Below, piece after piece: positions 48,075 to 57,434 of a DNA stretch of 64,000 nucleotides. The notes beneath the pieces were generated by a model. That model saw nothing but the letters and a program-made list of their open reading frames with translations, did not search any database and was not told the origin of the DNA. The position numbers were made by a program, and so were the translations under genes. Source of the DNA: JAVDCA01 sp035293985 (GTDB lineage: Bacteria > Pseudomonadota > Alphaproteobacteria > Rhizobiales > Xanthobacteraceae); contig DATGLS010000048.1 in assembly GCA_035293985.1 (NCBI GenBank), positions 1-64,000 of the forward strand. Direction: 5' to 3'. Position 1 is the stretch's first letter. Each line of letters opens with the position of its first letter.

Positions 48075-49700
48075 TCACATATCGTTACCCGGCGGCCCAT
48101 CCGCGACCTTGCGATGCTCCGGCGGCGCATAAGGTCCGAGCGCTGCAAACAGGGGGCCGAGGTGGCGCTCGTAGCGACGCCAGCGCGCGATCGAGCTGGA
48201 AAAGATCGGCTGGCGCACCTGGGCGACGCTCGCGGTGCGCACCGGCCGCTTGGTTTCGTGAAATTTCAAGCAGGCCTCGTCCCATTTGAGTCCGCACGCC
48301 TCCTCGACCAGCCAGCGAATCTTTCGCTCCGGGTCGGCAACCAGCTCCTCGTGGCTCACCGTGATCACGCGCCCGGGCAGCACCGCGTCCCAGTGCGCCA
48401 TCATGCGGCGGTAGCGGACATAGAGCGCGCCGACGTCGGCGAGATCGTAGGTCAGCTCGTTGCCGGTGCGAAACAGCTTGCGAAAGCACGCAAAACAGGT
48501 GTCGACCGGATCGCGCACGCTGTTGAGGATGATCGCGTGCGGAAACATCAGCGCGATCATACCGATGTGCATGTAGTTGCCGAGCATCTTGTCGATGATG
48601 CGCGGCGCCTTGCGCCAACCGAGCCCACGCAGGCGCGCGAGGTAGTCATCCGCCATGCGGCGGAAATGCTCCCGGTCGTCGGCGGCATCCGGCGGATTGG
48701 GTTGATACGGAAACCGGCCCTGCACCGCGTTGTACAGCGCGGCGCATTCGCCCAGGCCTTCGACCTTGGGGTGGCTCGCGAGAATCTGCTCGATCAAGGT
48801 CGAGCCCGAGCGCGGCATGCCGAGGATGAAGATCGGCGCGCGGCTGTCATGGCCTTTGCCTCGGTGCATCTCGAACAGCTCGGGCGTGAACAGTGCCGCG
48901 TTGCGCGCGACCACGTTCGCGTGGCGCTCGGCGATCTTGTCCGGATTCTCGGCGCGCACGCGCGCGGCGGGCGGCTCGATGACCGGCTTCGGGTCCTCAT
49001 CGATCGGCTCGGTCAGCTTCTCGCGCCGCATGCGGTTCGCTGTCGCGAAGGCCGCGAAGGCTTCGTCGTAGCGCTTTTGCCGCTCGTAGAGGTCGCCGAG
49101 CGCAAAATTGGCGCCGACACGCACGCCGAAATTCGCCTCCGGATCGGCCGCGTGTGCGGCGATCTCGTCCTGCTCGGAGGCGCTGATGTCGGCCGGCTTG
49201 ATGCTCGCGATGTGCAACAGCGCGCGTGGCCGCGTGCGCGGGTCCCCGGTCAGCTTGCGAAACTCCGTGATCGCCTCGTCGAGGCGACCGAGCACCTCCA
49301 GCGCACCCGCGAGCTGGGCGCGCGACGCTGTACTGCCCGGACGGATCGCCAATGCGCGGCGATAGCCGTCGGCCGCCTGCTGCCACTGGCCGAGTTGCTC
49401 GAACACGTAGGCGAGGCTGTATTGCGCCTCGAACGCTTTGGGATCACGCCGGATCACATAGCGCAGTCGTTCGAGGGCTTGGTCGAGGTAGCCGACCTCG
49501 ACGTCCATCAGAGCGTGAAAATATGGCGCCGCCACCGCCTCCGGGTTGCAATCCCTGACATGTTGATAGAATCGCGCGGCCTCATCGAAGCGGCCGGCGC
49601 TGTGCAGCTCCGTGCCCTTCTTGAGGAATTCTTCGAGAACATCCGGCGCCAATGGCGCCTTTTGCATCCGTCGGCCCGGCGAGGTGATGCGCGATTGCAA
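48075..49700 (-). CDS. TPR-containing sulfotransferase
   Basis: A 541-residue cytoplasmic protein. Residues about 25-240 are tetratricopeptide repeats (for example EFLKKGTELHSAGRFDEAAR and AQYSLAYVFEQLGQWQQAAD). Residues about 285-510 are a PAPS-dependent sulfotransferase domain; the phosphosulfate loop is FILGMPRSGSTLIEQILASH and the 3'-phosphate site lies in LNSVRDPVDTCFACF. It would sulfate a protein or cell-surface target. A large autotransporter-like gene is divergent 121 nt away. Confidence 0.9.
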   Translation of the reverse strand: MQSRITSPGRRMQKAPLAPDVLEEFLKKGTELHSAGRFDEAARFYQHVRDCNPEAVAAPYFHALMDVEVGYLDQALERLRYVIRRDPKAFEAQYSLAYVFEQLGQWQQAADGYRRALAIRPGSTASRAQLAGALEVLGRLDEAITEFRKLTGDPRTRPRALLHIASIKPADISASEQDEIAAHAADPEANFGVRVGANFALGDLYERQKRYDEAFAAFATANRMRREKLTEPIDEDPKPVIEPPAARVRAENPDKIAERHANVVARNAALFTPELFEMHRGKGHDSRAPIFILGMPRSGSTLIEQILASHPKVEGLGECAALYNAVQGRFPYQPNPPDAADDREHFRRMADDYLARLRGLGWRKAPRIIDKMLGNYMHIGMIALMFPHAIILNSVRDPVDTCFACFRKLFRTGNELTYDLADVGALYVRYRRMMAHWDAVLPGRVITVSHEELVADPERKIRWLVEEACGLKWDEACLKFHETKRPVRTASVAQVRQPIFSSSIARWRRYERHLGPLFAALGPYAPPEHRKVADGPPGNDM

Positions 49701-49821
49701 CAGCGGAAGCCTCCCTGAATGGGTTTCGCTACTTTCTGGGGTTCGCTAGCTCGACATTGCATTCTGCCGCGAATTAAATGCCCCGGGAACCCGAAATTAT
49801 CGGGCAGGCACTGGGGCTTAC

Positions 49822-52080
49822 GTGTATCGATCGAGAAACACAATCGTGCGGCGCGCCGTGCTGCTGGGCTGTGCGTCGACGATGGTGCTGGCGGCGGGGC
49901 TCGTGCCCTCGCGTGCCGAGCAGCAGCGCATCAATTTCTTCGTCAACGGCGGCGGGTTCTACGACAAGACCGGCCACACGCCGGCTGGTGTCAGTGGCAC
50001 CGGCTGCTGCGACAGCTATGTCGGGCCTGCGCAAAGCGGCACGCCTGGCCATCTCAGCCACCCTCACAATACCCATCCGGCCATCACCTTCTCGACCACC
50101 AGCTCGGGCAACGGCGCGATCAGCTCAGCTTCGAACAAGCACAATATCGGTACGCGGGGTGGCGTCGTCACCGGCATGCGGACCAACGATGCCTACGACG
50201 GCTTCGGCGGCGTCGGGCTCGTGGGGCAAAACAATTTCGGCGGCCTGACAGTAACGCGCGATACCGAGGTGACGATGGGGCCGAGTGGCTTGCCGACCGC
50301 CCTCACGCTGCCGTTCCAAAATGCGGGCGTGCCCAATGCGGCGCGCTTCGTCGAGACCATCACCAACACCACCGGCTCGACCATCAGCGGCCAGTTCGGC
50401 TTCTTCAACAACCTCGGCTCCGACAACGCCACTCTCTATGTCGCGTCCAACAAGGGCGTCCCGGTGGCGGGCACCGGCAACCTGTGGCTCACGTCGATCC
50501 AGAACAACAATGGTGGTGCCGACCCCGTCCTTACCGTCGTGCTTGGCAACAATAAGTACACGACGACGCAGGTCCAGGCGCAGTTCGCGAACGGGAGCGA
50601 CAGGCCGCAATACCTTTATCCCATCGCAGTGGCGCCCGGGCAGACCATCCGCATCGTGCTGTTCAACGTGCTCACCGCCGACCTCAACTTCAACGCCAAC
50701 GCCGTCCCCGGCAATCCCACCGCCTCGATGCAGCCCGACATCACGCTCGGCGGCCAGATGGCCAACCTCATCACCAACAACGGCAATCCACTGCCGGTGA
50801 ACTCGCCATTCTTCGTCGGCCTGACCCTCGACGAGCTCAGGTCGATCATCAACTTCGACTTCATCTTCGCGTTCCAGCTCAATGGCGGCAACGTCAACCA
50901 GAACAACGTCGCGAATTCGCTCAACGCCTTCATGAACAACGGCGGCGACACCAACCTGATCTCGGGCCTGTTCGGCCTCACCGATGCCCAGCTCAACGCC
51001 GACATGTCGCTGCTCTCGGGCGAGAACAGCACCGGCGCGCAGAACACCGCCTTCAACTCGATGAACGCGTTCCTCGGGATGATCCTCAATCCCTACAATC
51101 AGGGGCGCTCCGACAATATCGGCATGAACCCGGGTGGCGGCGCGCTCGGCTACACGGACGACGACAGCAAGCGAACGAAGGTCGCGGCCCGGCACGCGAT
51201 CGACAACGCCTACGCGTCGGCGACGCGTATGAGCGTCGACAGGCGCTGGACCGCCTGGGGCGGCGCCTATGGCGGCTACGCGTCGGCAAGCGGCAACGTC
51301 TTCACCGGCAGCACCAACGCGCAGACTCATGTGGGCGGCTTCTCGGCCGGCCTCGACTATCACGTCGACGCCAACACGGTGCTCGGCTTCGGGCTTGCGG
51401 GCGGCACCGGCAGCTGGGGCCTCGGCCAGGGCATGGGCGGCGGCCACATGAACGACTTCCAGGCCGGCGCGTATGGACGCCACACCTATGGCCAATGGTA
51501 TTGGGCTCTCGCGGGCGCGTTTGCGACCCACGACGTGAACACCAATCGCAACGTGTCGATCGGCGGCCTGGGCGGCGCCTATACGGCGAGCTTCGAGGCC
51601 GCGAGCTTCGGCGCGCGCGCCGAGGGCGGCCGCCGGTTCGACCTGCGGGCGTTTGGCATCACGCCGTACGCGGCGTTGCAGAGCCAGGTCTTCCACCTGC
51701 CGGGCTATTCGGAGACGACGACGGGCAACACCAACTTCCTGCTCTCCTTCGCAAGCAAATCGGTGACCGACACTCGTACCGAGATCGGCTCGTGGTTCGA
51801 CTATCGGCTCACCGGCGTCTCTCCCGTCACGCTGTTCAGCCGCGTCGCCTGGGCGCACGATTTCAACACCGACCGCGCCGCGACCGCGACCTTCCAGTCG
51901 CTGCCGGGCGCCTCGTTCATCGTCAATGGCGCCTCGCCGGCGCGCGACACGGCGCTCACCTCGATCGGCGCCCGCATGGATCTCGGGCGCGGTTGGACGC
52001 TGGTCAGTCAGCTCGACGGCGAGGAAGGCAGGAGCTGGCACAGCATTTCGGGCAACGCCACCGTCCGCAAGGCCTGGTGA
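49822..52080 (+). CDS. Autotransporter-like outer membrane beta-barrel protein
   Basis: A 752-residue exported protein, starting at GTG 49822 (MYRSRNTIVRRAVLLGCAST) with a signal peptide ending SRA-EQ. Residues about 30-440 form an Asn/Gly/Thr-rich passenger (NTTGSTISGQFGFFNNLGSD and similar). Residues about 470-752 are a C-terminal beta-barrel of the autotransporter type (DRRWTAWGGAYGGYASASGN, VGGFSAGLDYHVDANTVLGF and FDLRAFGITPYAALQSQVF), ending in Trp. The passenger has no enzyme motif that I can see. The divergent sulfotransferase is an attractive but unproved partner. Confidence 0.87.
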   Translation: MYRSRNTIVRRAVLLGCASTMVLAAGLVPSRAEQQRINFFVNGGGFYDKTGHTPAGVSGTGCCDSYVGPAQSGTPGHLSHPHNTHPAITFSTTSSGNGAISSASNKHNIGTRGGVVTGMRTNDAYDGFGGVGLVGQNNFGGLTVTRDTEVTMGPSGLPTALTLPFQNAGVPNAARFVETITNTTGSTISGQFGFFNNLGSDNATLYVASNKGVPVAGTGNLWLTSIQNNNGGADPVLTVVLGNNKYTTTQVQAQFANGSDRPQYLYPIAVAPGQTIRIVLFNVLTADLNFNANAVPGNPTASMQPDITLGGQMANLITNNGNPLPVNSPFFVGLTLDELRSIINFDFIFAFQLNGGNVNQNNVANSLNAFMNNGGDTNLISGLFGLTDAQLNADMSLLSGENSTGAQNTAFNSMNAFLGMILNPYNQGRSDNIGMNPGGGALGYTDDDSKRTKVAARHAIDNAYASATRMSVDRRWTAWGGAYGGYASASGNVFTGSTNAQTHVGGFSAGLDYHVDANTVLGFGLAGGTGSWGLGQGMGGGHMNDFQAGAYGRHTYGQWYWALAGAFATHDVNTNRNVSIGGLGGAYTASFEAASFGARAEGGRRFDLRAFGITPYAALQSQVFHLPGYSETTTGNTNFLLSFASKSVTDTRTEIGSWFDYRLTGVSPVTLFSRVAWAHDFNTDRAATATFQSLPGASFIVNGASPARDTALTSIGARMDLGRGWTLVSQLDGEEGRSWHSISGNATVRKAW

Positions 52081-52468
52081 GCCGTCGCCTGCGCCGACCG
52101 CGTCCAGGCCGCCTGATTGGCCACGATCGACGCAAACCGAATAACTGGGATAGATCGAATTCCGCTTGCATTCCCGCAACGGGCGGCGCATGGCACTAAG
52201 TGCAGAGTGATGTTCGCGCGTCCGAGCGGCCGCTTCGTACACGTTCTGCTTTTCAAGCGTGGGAACCCTCGACAGCCCCCTCGTATTGCTGCATCGCTTT
52301 CATTGTTGTTCGCGTTGTTTTTCATTGATATCCATTGTTCTTGCGCGGGCCGCTTTTCTCGTGTCCCCACAAGGCCTTGTATTGTATTCGGCATCGATTT
52401 CCGACTGTAAATCCATTGTATTTTGTTTCTGAATTTTTTGGACTGCACCCCTGTGGTGAGACAGGAAA
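52081..52468. other. AT-richer intergenic stretch with no confident gene
   Basis: A 388-nt region between the autotransporter and the Cox15-like gene (convergent). From about 52290 to 52445 it is clearly poorer in G+C than the rest of the window, with repeated CATTG(T/A) words. Open frames of 60-100 codons occur on both strands, but none has a ribosome site or a recognisable protein pattern. It may be a foreign remnant or a structured 3' region. Confidence 0.45.
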
Positions 52469-53602
52469 CTAGGGACTGGTTGCGATCGCAACAGCTTCCG
52501 GCCGCGCGCTGACGATCCGCCGCTTCCGCGCCACGGGTTTCGCTCGCCCGATCAGCAGGAATGCGAGCGAGGCGGCGAGCAGGATGATGCCCCCCACCTG
52601 ATGCACGATCGAGAGCGGCGCCGGAATGCCGAGCAACAGCGTCGCAACTCCGCTCGCCGCCTGCGCGCTGATCAGCGCGAAGCGCGCCAGCGCACGCGAC
52701 GCCCGGCGGCGGCGCAGCAACACGGCACCAAGCTGCCAAGCGGCCGTGATCCACAGTGCTGTCGAAACGGCGCGGTGCGCGAGCTGAATGCCGTAGGGAT
52801 TGAAGGTCAGATTGAGCCACCACGGCGCGTACGACGTGAGCTGCGACAGCGGCGGCAGGACCTGGTGGTCGTAGCCGGGCCAGCTCGGCCATGAGGCGGC
52901 GGCGTTGCAGCTCGCAAACAACGCACCGAAGCAGATGTCGAGCACGATCGCGGCGATCCAAAACCACTCCGCGCGGTCGTTCGGCCGCGATGCCGCCGCG
53001 AGCGCGGGGCGCGGCGGCACGAGGGCCGAGGCAACGACAACCGCGATCGCAATGCTCGCGAAGGCGAGATCGACCGCATGCCGATATTGCCCGACGTTGA
53101 AGCTCGAGAGGTTCGGATTGATCTCGGTCGCAAGCTCGACCGCAAGCCTCGCCGGCCACCAGGCAGCCGCGAGCGCCGCAAGGCCGGCGAGGCGCGGGAG
53201 CGCGGCACGGAAGCGCTGCGATATGCCCGCGCCGTAGAGCCCGGCCGCCACGGCGAGCGTGAGCGCCAGCACGCTCGCGCGCCGCGCCCACTCCCACCAA
53301 TAAAGCAGCTTGAACTGCGCCAGCGTCTCGGTGCCGCCGCAGGCCGCGAACGCCGGATCCTGCTGGTGGACCGCAAAGGCCCGCGACCACGCTTCGCCGG
53401 TCAGCGGCGGCAGGAAGTCGACCGGCGGCGGCAGCACGAACAGGCCCGTCGCCGTGAAGCGATTTTCCACACCGAGCACGAATGCCACGAGGGCAAGGAG
53501 CGAGAGCAGCGCGAAATAGGACCGCATCGCCGCAATGCCCGCCGGGGCGGCCACTGCGGGGGCCTCAGCTTCGAGGACCTTCAGCTTTTCGGCGACCGCC
53601 AT
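52469..53602 (-). CDS. Divergent Cox15/CtaA-family protein lacking two heme-ligand histidines
   Basis: A 377-residue protein with about eight helices and clear homology to heme A synthase of the Cox15 type. GLFVLPPPVDFLPPLTGEAW and LAQFKLLYWWEWARRA match the first half, and LNLTFNPYGIQLAHRAVSTA and HQVGGIILLAASLAF the second. The usual EWGHR histidine is Arg107 and the histidine five residues after QYR is Asp178. His276 and His334 in the second half are kept. It may therefore not make heme A. I used the ATG at 53602; 53641 would add 13 residues. No ribosome site is clear for either. Confidence 0.82.
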   Translation of the reverse strand: MAVAEKLKVLEAEAPAVAAPAGIAAMRSYFALLSLLALVAFVLGVENRFTATGLFVLPPPVDFLPPLTGEAWSRAFAVHQQDPAFAACGGTETLAQFKLLYWWEWARRASVLALTLAVAAGLYGAGISQRFRAALPRLAGLAALAAAWWPARLAVELATEINPNLSSFNVGQYRHAVDLAFASIAIAVVVASALVPPRPALAAASRPNDRAEWFWIAAIVLDICFGALFASCNAAASWPSWPGYDHQVLPPLSQLTSYAPWWLNLTFNPYGIQLAHRAVSTALWITAAWQLGAVLLRRRRASRALARFALISAQAASGVATLLLGIPAPLSIVHQVGGIILLAASLAFLLIGRAKPVARKRRIVSARPEAVAIATSP

Positions 53603-53689
53603 CGGTTGACTCGGGGCCTCGCGCAGCGCTTGCCGCCGCATTGTGGCGCCGTGGCGAGGTCGATTCAAGGTTGCTCCGCGTCGCTGCGT

Positions 53690-53810
53690 GGCGCGCGTCG
53701 CGCGCCGAAGCAACCCCGATCCGCGTACGCATGAGCCCGCGGACCGAAATTGCTTCGCTGAGTTCATCCTTGGGCTCGCCGGAGGCGAGACTCGGGGGCT
53801 CGCAATGACG
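53690..53810. repeat. Dispersed intergenic repeat, family A copy 2
   Basis: Contains GCCGAAGCAACCCCGATCCG, GCGGACCGAAATTGCTTCG and GGGGCTCGCAATGACGATAG, the same blocks as the copies at 35070 and 59237. Mirrored GAAGCAA/TTGCTTC cores make it an imperfect inverted repeat. It fills the gap between the Cox15-like gene and fumC. Confidence 0.68.
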
Positions 53811-53816
53811 ATAGGA

Positions 53817-55205
53817 TCAATGCCCCACCATCCTGCGCGGATCGACGATGCGGTCGAAATCCGTCGCCGTCACGAAGCCGAGCTTGAGCGCCGCCTCCTT
53901 CAAGGTGAGATCGTGGTGCGACGCATAGTGGGCGATCTGGGCCGCCTTCTCGTAGCCGATGACCGGGGAGAGCGCCGTCACCAGCATCAGCGAGCGCTCC
54001 ACGTCCGCGGCGATCTTCTTCAAGTTCGGCGTCGTGCCTTCGACCAGGAACTTGCGGAAGTTGACGCTGCCGTCCGCCATCAGCGTGATCGACTGCATGA
54101 TGTTGTAGATCATCAGCGGCTTGTAGACGTTCATCTCCAGATAGCCGCCGGCGCCGCCGAGGCCGACCGCCACGTCGTTCGCCATCACCTGCACGGCGAT
54201 CATGGTGAGCGCCTCGCACTGGGTCGGGTTGACCTTGCCGGGCATGATCGAGGAGCCGGGCTCGTTTTCCGGAATATTGAGCTCGGCGAAGCCGGCGCGC
54301 GGGCCGCACGCCATCAGGCGGATGTCGTTGGCGATCTTGTAGAGCGACACCGCGAGCGTGCGCAGCGTGCCGGAGAGCTGCACCAACCCATCATGCGCGC
54401 CCTGCACCGCAAACTTGTTCGGCGCCGTGACGAACGGTGCACCCGTGAGGCGCGCGATCTCGGCGGCGGCCGCCTGGGCGAATCCCGGCGCCGCATTGAT
54501 GCCGGTGCCGACGGCCGTGCCGCCGAGCGCGAGCCGATAGACGCCCGCGAGCGCGCCCTCGAGCCGCGCGAGATCGTCGGTGATCATGCCGACGTAGCCG
54601 GACCACTCCTGGCCGAGAGTGAGCGGCGTTGCATCCTGCATATGGGTGCGGCCGATCTTGATGATGTCCTTCCATTCGAGGGCCTTGGCCGCGATCGCGT
54701 CGCGCAGCGCCGTCACCGCCGGCACGAGCCGCTGGCGCACGCCGAGCGCGGCCGCGATGTACATGGCGGCCGGGAAATTGTCGTTCGACGATTGGCTCAT
54801 GTTGACGTGGTCGTTGGGATGCACCGGCTTGCGGCTGCCGAGCGGGGTGCCGGCGAGCTCGCAGCAGCGGTTGGAGATCACCTCGTTGACGTTCATGTTG
54901 AACTGGGTGCCGCTGCCAGTCATCCACACGTGCAGCGGAAACATGTCGTCGTGCTTGCCGGCGAGAATCTCGTCACATGCCTGGACGATCAGCCGGCAGC
55001 GCTCGGCGTCGAGGCCGGCCACCGCGCGGTTGGCGATCGCGCAGCCCTTCTTCAGGATCGCATAGGCGGTGATCATCTCGGGCGGCATGCGCTCGCGCCC
55101 GATGCTGAAATGCTCGAGCGAGCGCTGGGTCTGCGCACCCCAGAGCTTGTCGGCCGGGACCTCGACCACGCCCAGGCTGTCGGTCTCTTGTCGGGTACCG
55201 GACAT
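53817..55205 (-). CDS. fumC: Class II fumarate hydratase
   Basis: A 462-residue TCA-cycle enzyme that interconverts fumarate and malate. The signature GSSIMPGKVNPTQCEA is present, and MTGSGTQFNMNVNEVISNR and HVNMSQSSNDNFPAAMYIA match the family. It is the iron-free, heat-stable type. I chose the ATG at 55205 because GGAGG lies 5 nt upstream; an ATG at 55217 would add four residues. The gene is isolated between repeats and a divergent gene. Confidence 0.96.
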   Translation of the reverse strand: MSGTRQETDSLGVVEVPADKLWGAQTQRSLEHFSIGRERMPPEMITAYAILKKGCAIANRAVAGLDAERCRLIVQACDEILAGKHDDMFPLHVWMTGSGTQFNMNVNEVISNRCCELAGTPLGSRKPVHPNDHVNMSQSSNDNFPAAMYIAAALGVRQRLVPAVTALRDAIAAKALEWKDIIKIGRTHMQDATPLTLGQEWSGYVGMITDDLARLEGALAGVYRLALGGTAVGTGINAAPGFAQAAAAEIARLTGAPFVTAPNKFAVQGAHDGLVQLSGTLRTLAVSLYKIANDIRLMACGPRAGFAELNIPENEPGSSIMPGKVNPTQCEALTMIAVQVMANDVAVGLGGAGGYLEMNVYKPLMIYNIMQSITLMADGSVNFRKFLVEGTTPNLKKIAADVERSLMLVTALSPVIGYEKAAQIAHYASHHDLTLKEAALKLGFVTATDFDRIVDPRRMVGH

Positions 55206-55438
55206 CGCGGCCTCCATATTGGGATGTTGGGCGCCAGCCCCTCCTTAGTGGCGATCGGTCGCGACCGATTCAAGGATCGGCCGGCGACGGCGGTGGGGTC
55301 GCTGGACTATACCAACCCACGCCGATGTCCTGGCCTCTGGGAACCTGGGAGGCTCGGATGTCATCCAATCGATCCATCGTCGCGGCACGCCCCGTGGCCC
55401 CGGCGCATCAACGACCAAAGGCTGGAAGGAAACGCGAA

Positions 55439-56413
55439 ATGGTGCGAACGCCGATTTGCGATCTCTTCGACATCGATCATCCGGTCGCATTGGGTGGCAT
55501 GGGCTCGGCCACCAATCCGGAGCTGGTCGCGGCGGTGTCGCGCGCGGGCGGGCTCGGTGCGCTCGGCTGTCACTACCAGACCCCGGAGCAAATCCGCGAG
55601 CGCACCGACGCCATCCGGGCGCAGACCAATCGCCCCTTCGGCCTCAATTTCCTGCTGTTCGACACCCGCGAGGACAGCTTTGCGATGGCGCTGTCGCTGC
55701 GGCCGGCCGTGATGCAGTTCGCCTGGGCGCGGCCCGACCAGGACCTCGCCCCCTATTTCGGCCGTGCCCATGACGCCGGCTGCAAGGTCACCTACATGGC
55801 GGGCGCGGTGCCGGAAGCCGTGCGCGCCGCCAAGGCCGGCGCCGACGTGATCATCGCCCAGGGCACCGAGGGCGGCGGCCATGTCGGCTATATGGCGAGC
55901 ATGCCGCTGATCCCGATGGTGGTCGATGCGGTCGGCGACCGGCCGGTGCTGGCGGCGGGCGGCTTCGCCGACGGCCGCGGCCTCGTCGCGGCACTCGCGC
56001 TCGGCGCCCAGGGCATCCTGCTCGGCACGCGCTTTCTCGCCACCGACGAATCCCCGCTGCATCCGAACTTCAAGCAATCCATCGTCGACAGCGATGGGCA
56101 CGACACGCAGCTTTCCGAAATCCCCGACCTCGCCGCCGGCCTCGTGTGGCCGGGTGCGATGACGCGCTCGCGGCGCAACAAGTTCATCGAGCGCTGGGCG
56201 GGGCGCGAATGGTATCTGCGGCAGAACCGCGCCGAGGCCTATGCCCGGCTGCAGGCGGCGCGGAAGAATGGCGAGGTCGACGAAGGGCCACTGTCGATGG
56301 GCCAGGACGCCGGCCTCATTCACGATATCGTGCCGGCGGCCGACATCGTCACGCGCATCGTCCAGGAGGCGGACGAGATCCTGCGCAGGAGACTGCCGCA
56401 GTTCGTGAATTGA
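55439..56413 (+). CDS. Nitronate monooxygenase-family flavoprotein
   Basis: A 324-residue FMN-dependent TIM-barrel enzyme of the nitronate monooxygenase/2-nitropropane dioxygenase family. Family blocks are VALGGMGSATNPELVAAVSR, GLNFLLFDTREDS, IIAQGTEGGGHVGYM (active-site His) and LAAGGFADGRGLVAALALGA with GILLGTRFLATDES. It converts alkyl nitronates, but many members have other substrates. The ATG at 55439 follows GGAAGGA; the frame is open to 55325 without a start signal. Confidence 0.9.
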   Translation: MVRTPICDLFDIDHPVALGGMGSATNPELVAAVSRAGGLGALGCHYQTPEQIRERTDAIRAQTNRPFGLNFLLFDTREDSFAMALSLRPAVMQFAWARPDQDLAPYFGRAHDAGCKVTYMAGAVPEAVRAAKAGADVIIAQGTEGGGHVGYMASMPLIPMVVDAVGDRPVLAAGGFADGRGLVAALALGAQGILLGTRFLATDESPLHPNFKQSIVDSDGHDTQLSEIPDLAAGLVWPGAMTRSRRNKFIERWAGREWYLRQNRAEAYARLQAARKNGEVDEGPLSMGQDAGLIHDIVPAADIVTRIVQEADEILRRRLPQFVN

Positions 56414-56426
56414 TGTGGCGGGCGGG

Positions 56427-57434
56427 TCAGTTCGACTTCATGTGCGTCCTGGCGACGAGATCGGCCCATTTGGCCGTATCAGCCGCGATGAAAGCGGAAA
56501 ATTCCTGCGGCGTGTTCTTCGCGGCAAGCTCGTAGCCCGCCGCGTTGAGCCGCTGACGCAGGATCGCATCGTCGAGGCCGGCCGCGAGCGCGACGTTGAG
56601 TCGCTGGACGACTGATGCCGGCGTGCCGTTCGGCGCCACGAACCCGTTCCAGCCGATCACGACAAAGCCGCGCAGCCCGGCCTCGGCGACCGACGGCAGG
56701 CCGGGCACCAGCGGCGACGGCTTTGCCGACGTGACGGCGATGCCGCGCACGGTGCCGCCGGCGATCTGTGCCTGCGCGACCGAGGCGATCGAGAACATCA
56801 TCTGGGTCGCGCCGGAGACGACCGAGTTGAGCGCCGAGTTTGCCTCGCGGAACGGCACATGCACGATGTCGACGGCCGCCGTCGATTTGAACAGCTCGCC
56901 CGCGAGATGCGGCGGTGTGCCGACGCCGGAGGATGCGTAGTTGAGCTTGCCGGGATTGGCCTTGGCATAGGCGATCAGCTCGGCGAGGTTCTTGACGGGT
57001 AGGGACGGATTGACCACCAGCACGAACGGCGTCGTGCTGACGAGCTCGACCGGGGCGAAATCCTTGGCGAGATCGAGCGGCAGAGTGCCCATCGCAGTGT
57101 TGATCGTATAGGAGGCCGTGGCCTGCAGCAGCATGTAGCCGTCAGCGGGCGCATTGGCGACCGATTGCGCCGCGATCACGCCGCCGGCGCCCGGCCGCGG
57201 CTCGACGATCACCTGCTGCCCGAGCACCTCGCTCATCTTCGGCGCGAACAGCCGCGCCACGATGTCGGGCCCGGGCCCCACGAGCACGCGGATCGGGCGG
57301 GCGGGATAGGTCTGTGCGTGAGCTGCGATCGCGATGAGTAGGGTGAGCAAAGCGAAGCGTGCCCACCATCGTGCGGCGGCGAGAAAGCAGGCGTGGGCAC
57401 GGCGCTGCGCGCTTTCGCCCACCCTACGGCGCAT
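56427..57434 (-). CDS. Bug/TctC-family receptor, orphan
   Basis: A 335-residue periplasmic receptor with an N-terminal hydrophobic signal (FALLTLLIAIAAHAQ). The family blocks TYPARPIRVLVGPGPDIVAR, QQVIVEPRPGAGGVIAAQSV, KLNYASSGVGTPPHLAGELF and DIVHVPFREANSALNSVVSG are present. The usual PFxxGGxxD segment is altered to VGPGPD. Its start overlaps the stop of the SMP-30-like gene by 1 nt (TAATG). No TctAB permease lies in the window. Confidence 0.92.
   Translation of the reverse strand: MRRRVGESAQRRAHACFLAAARWWARFALLTLLIAIAAHAQTYPARPIRVLVGPGPDIVARLFAPKMSEVLGQQVIVEPRPGAGGVIAAQSVANAPADGYMLLQATASYTINTAMGTLPLDLAKDFAPVELVSTTPFVLVVNPSLPVKNLAELIAYAKANPGKLNYASSGVGTPPHLAGELFKSTAAVDIVHVPFREANSALNSVVSGATQMMFSIASVAQAQIAGGTVRGIAVTSAKPSPLVPGLPSVAEAGLRGFVVIGWNGFVAPNGTPASVVQRLNVALAAGLDDAILRQRLNAAGYELAAKNTPQEFSAFIAADTAKWADLVARTHMKSN

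Noticed and set aside
50125..52242. 705-codon minus-strand frame opposite the autotransporter gene
   Set aside because: Antisense shadow; the plus frame has a signal peptide and a beta-barrel.
53643..55712. 689-codon plus-strand frame opposite fumC
   Set aside because: fumC is unmistakable on the minus strand; the plus frame is composition-driven.
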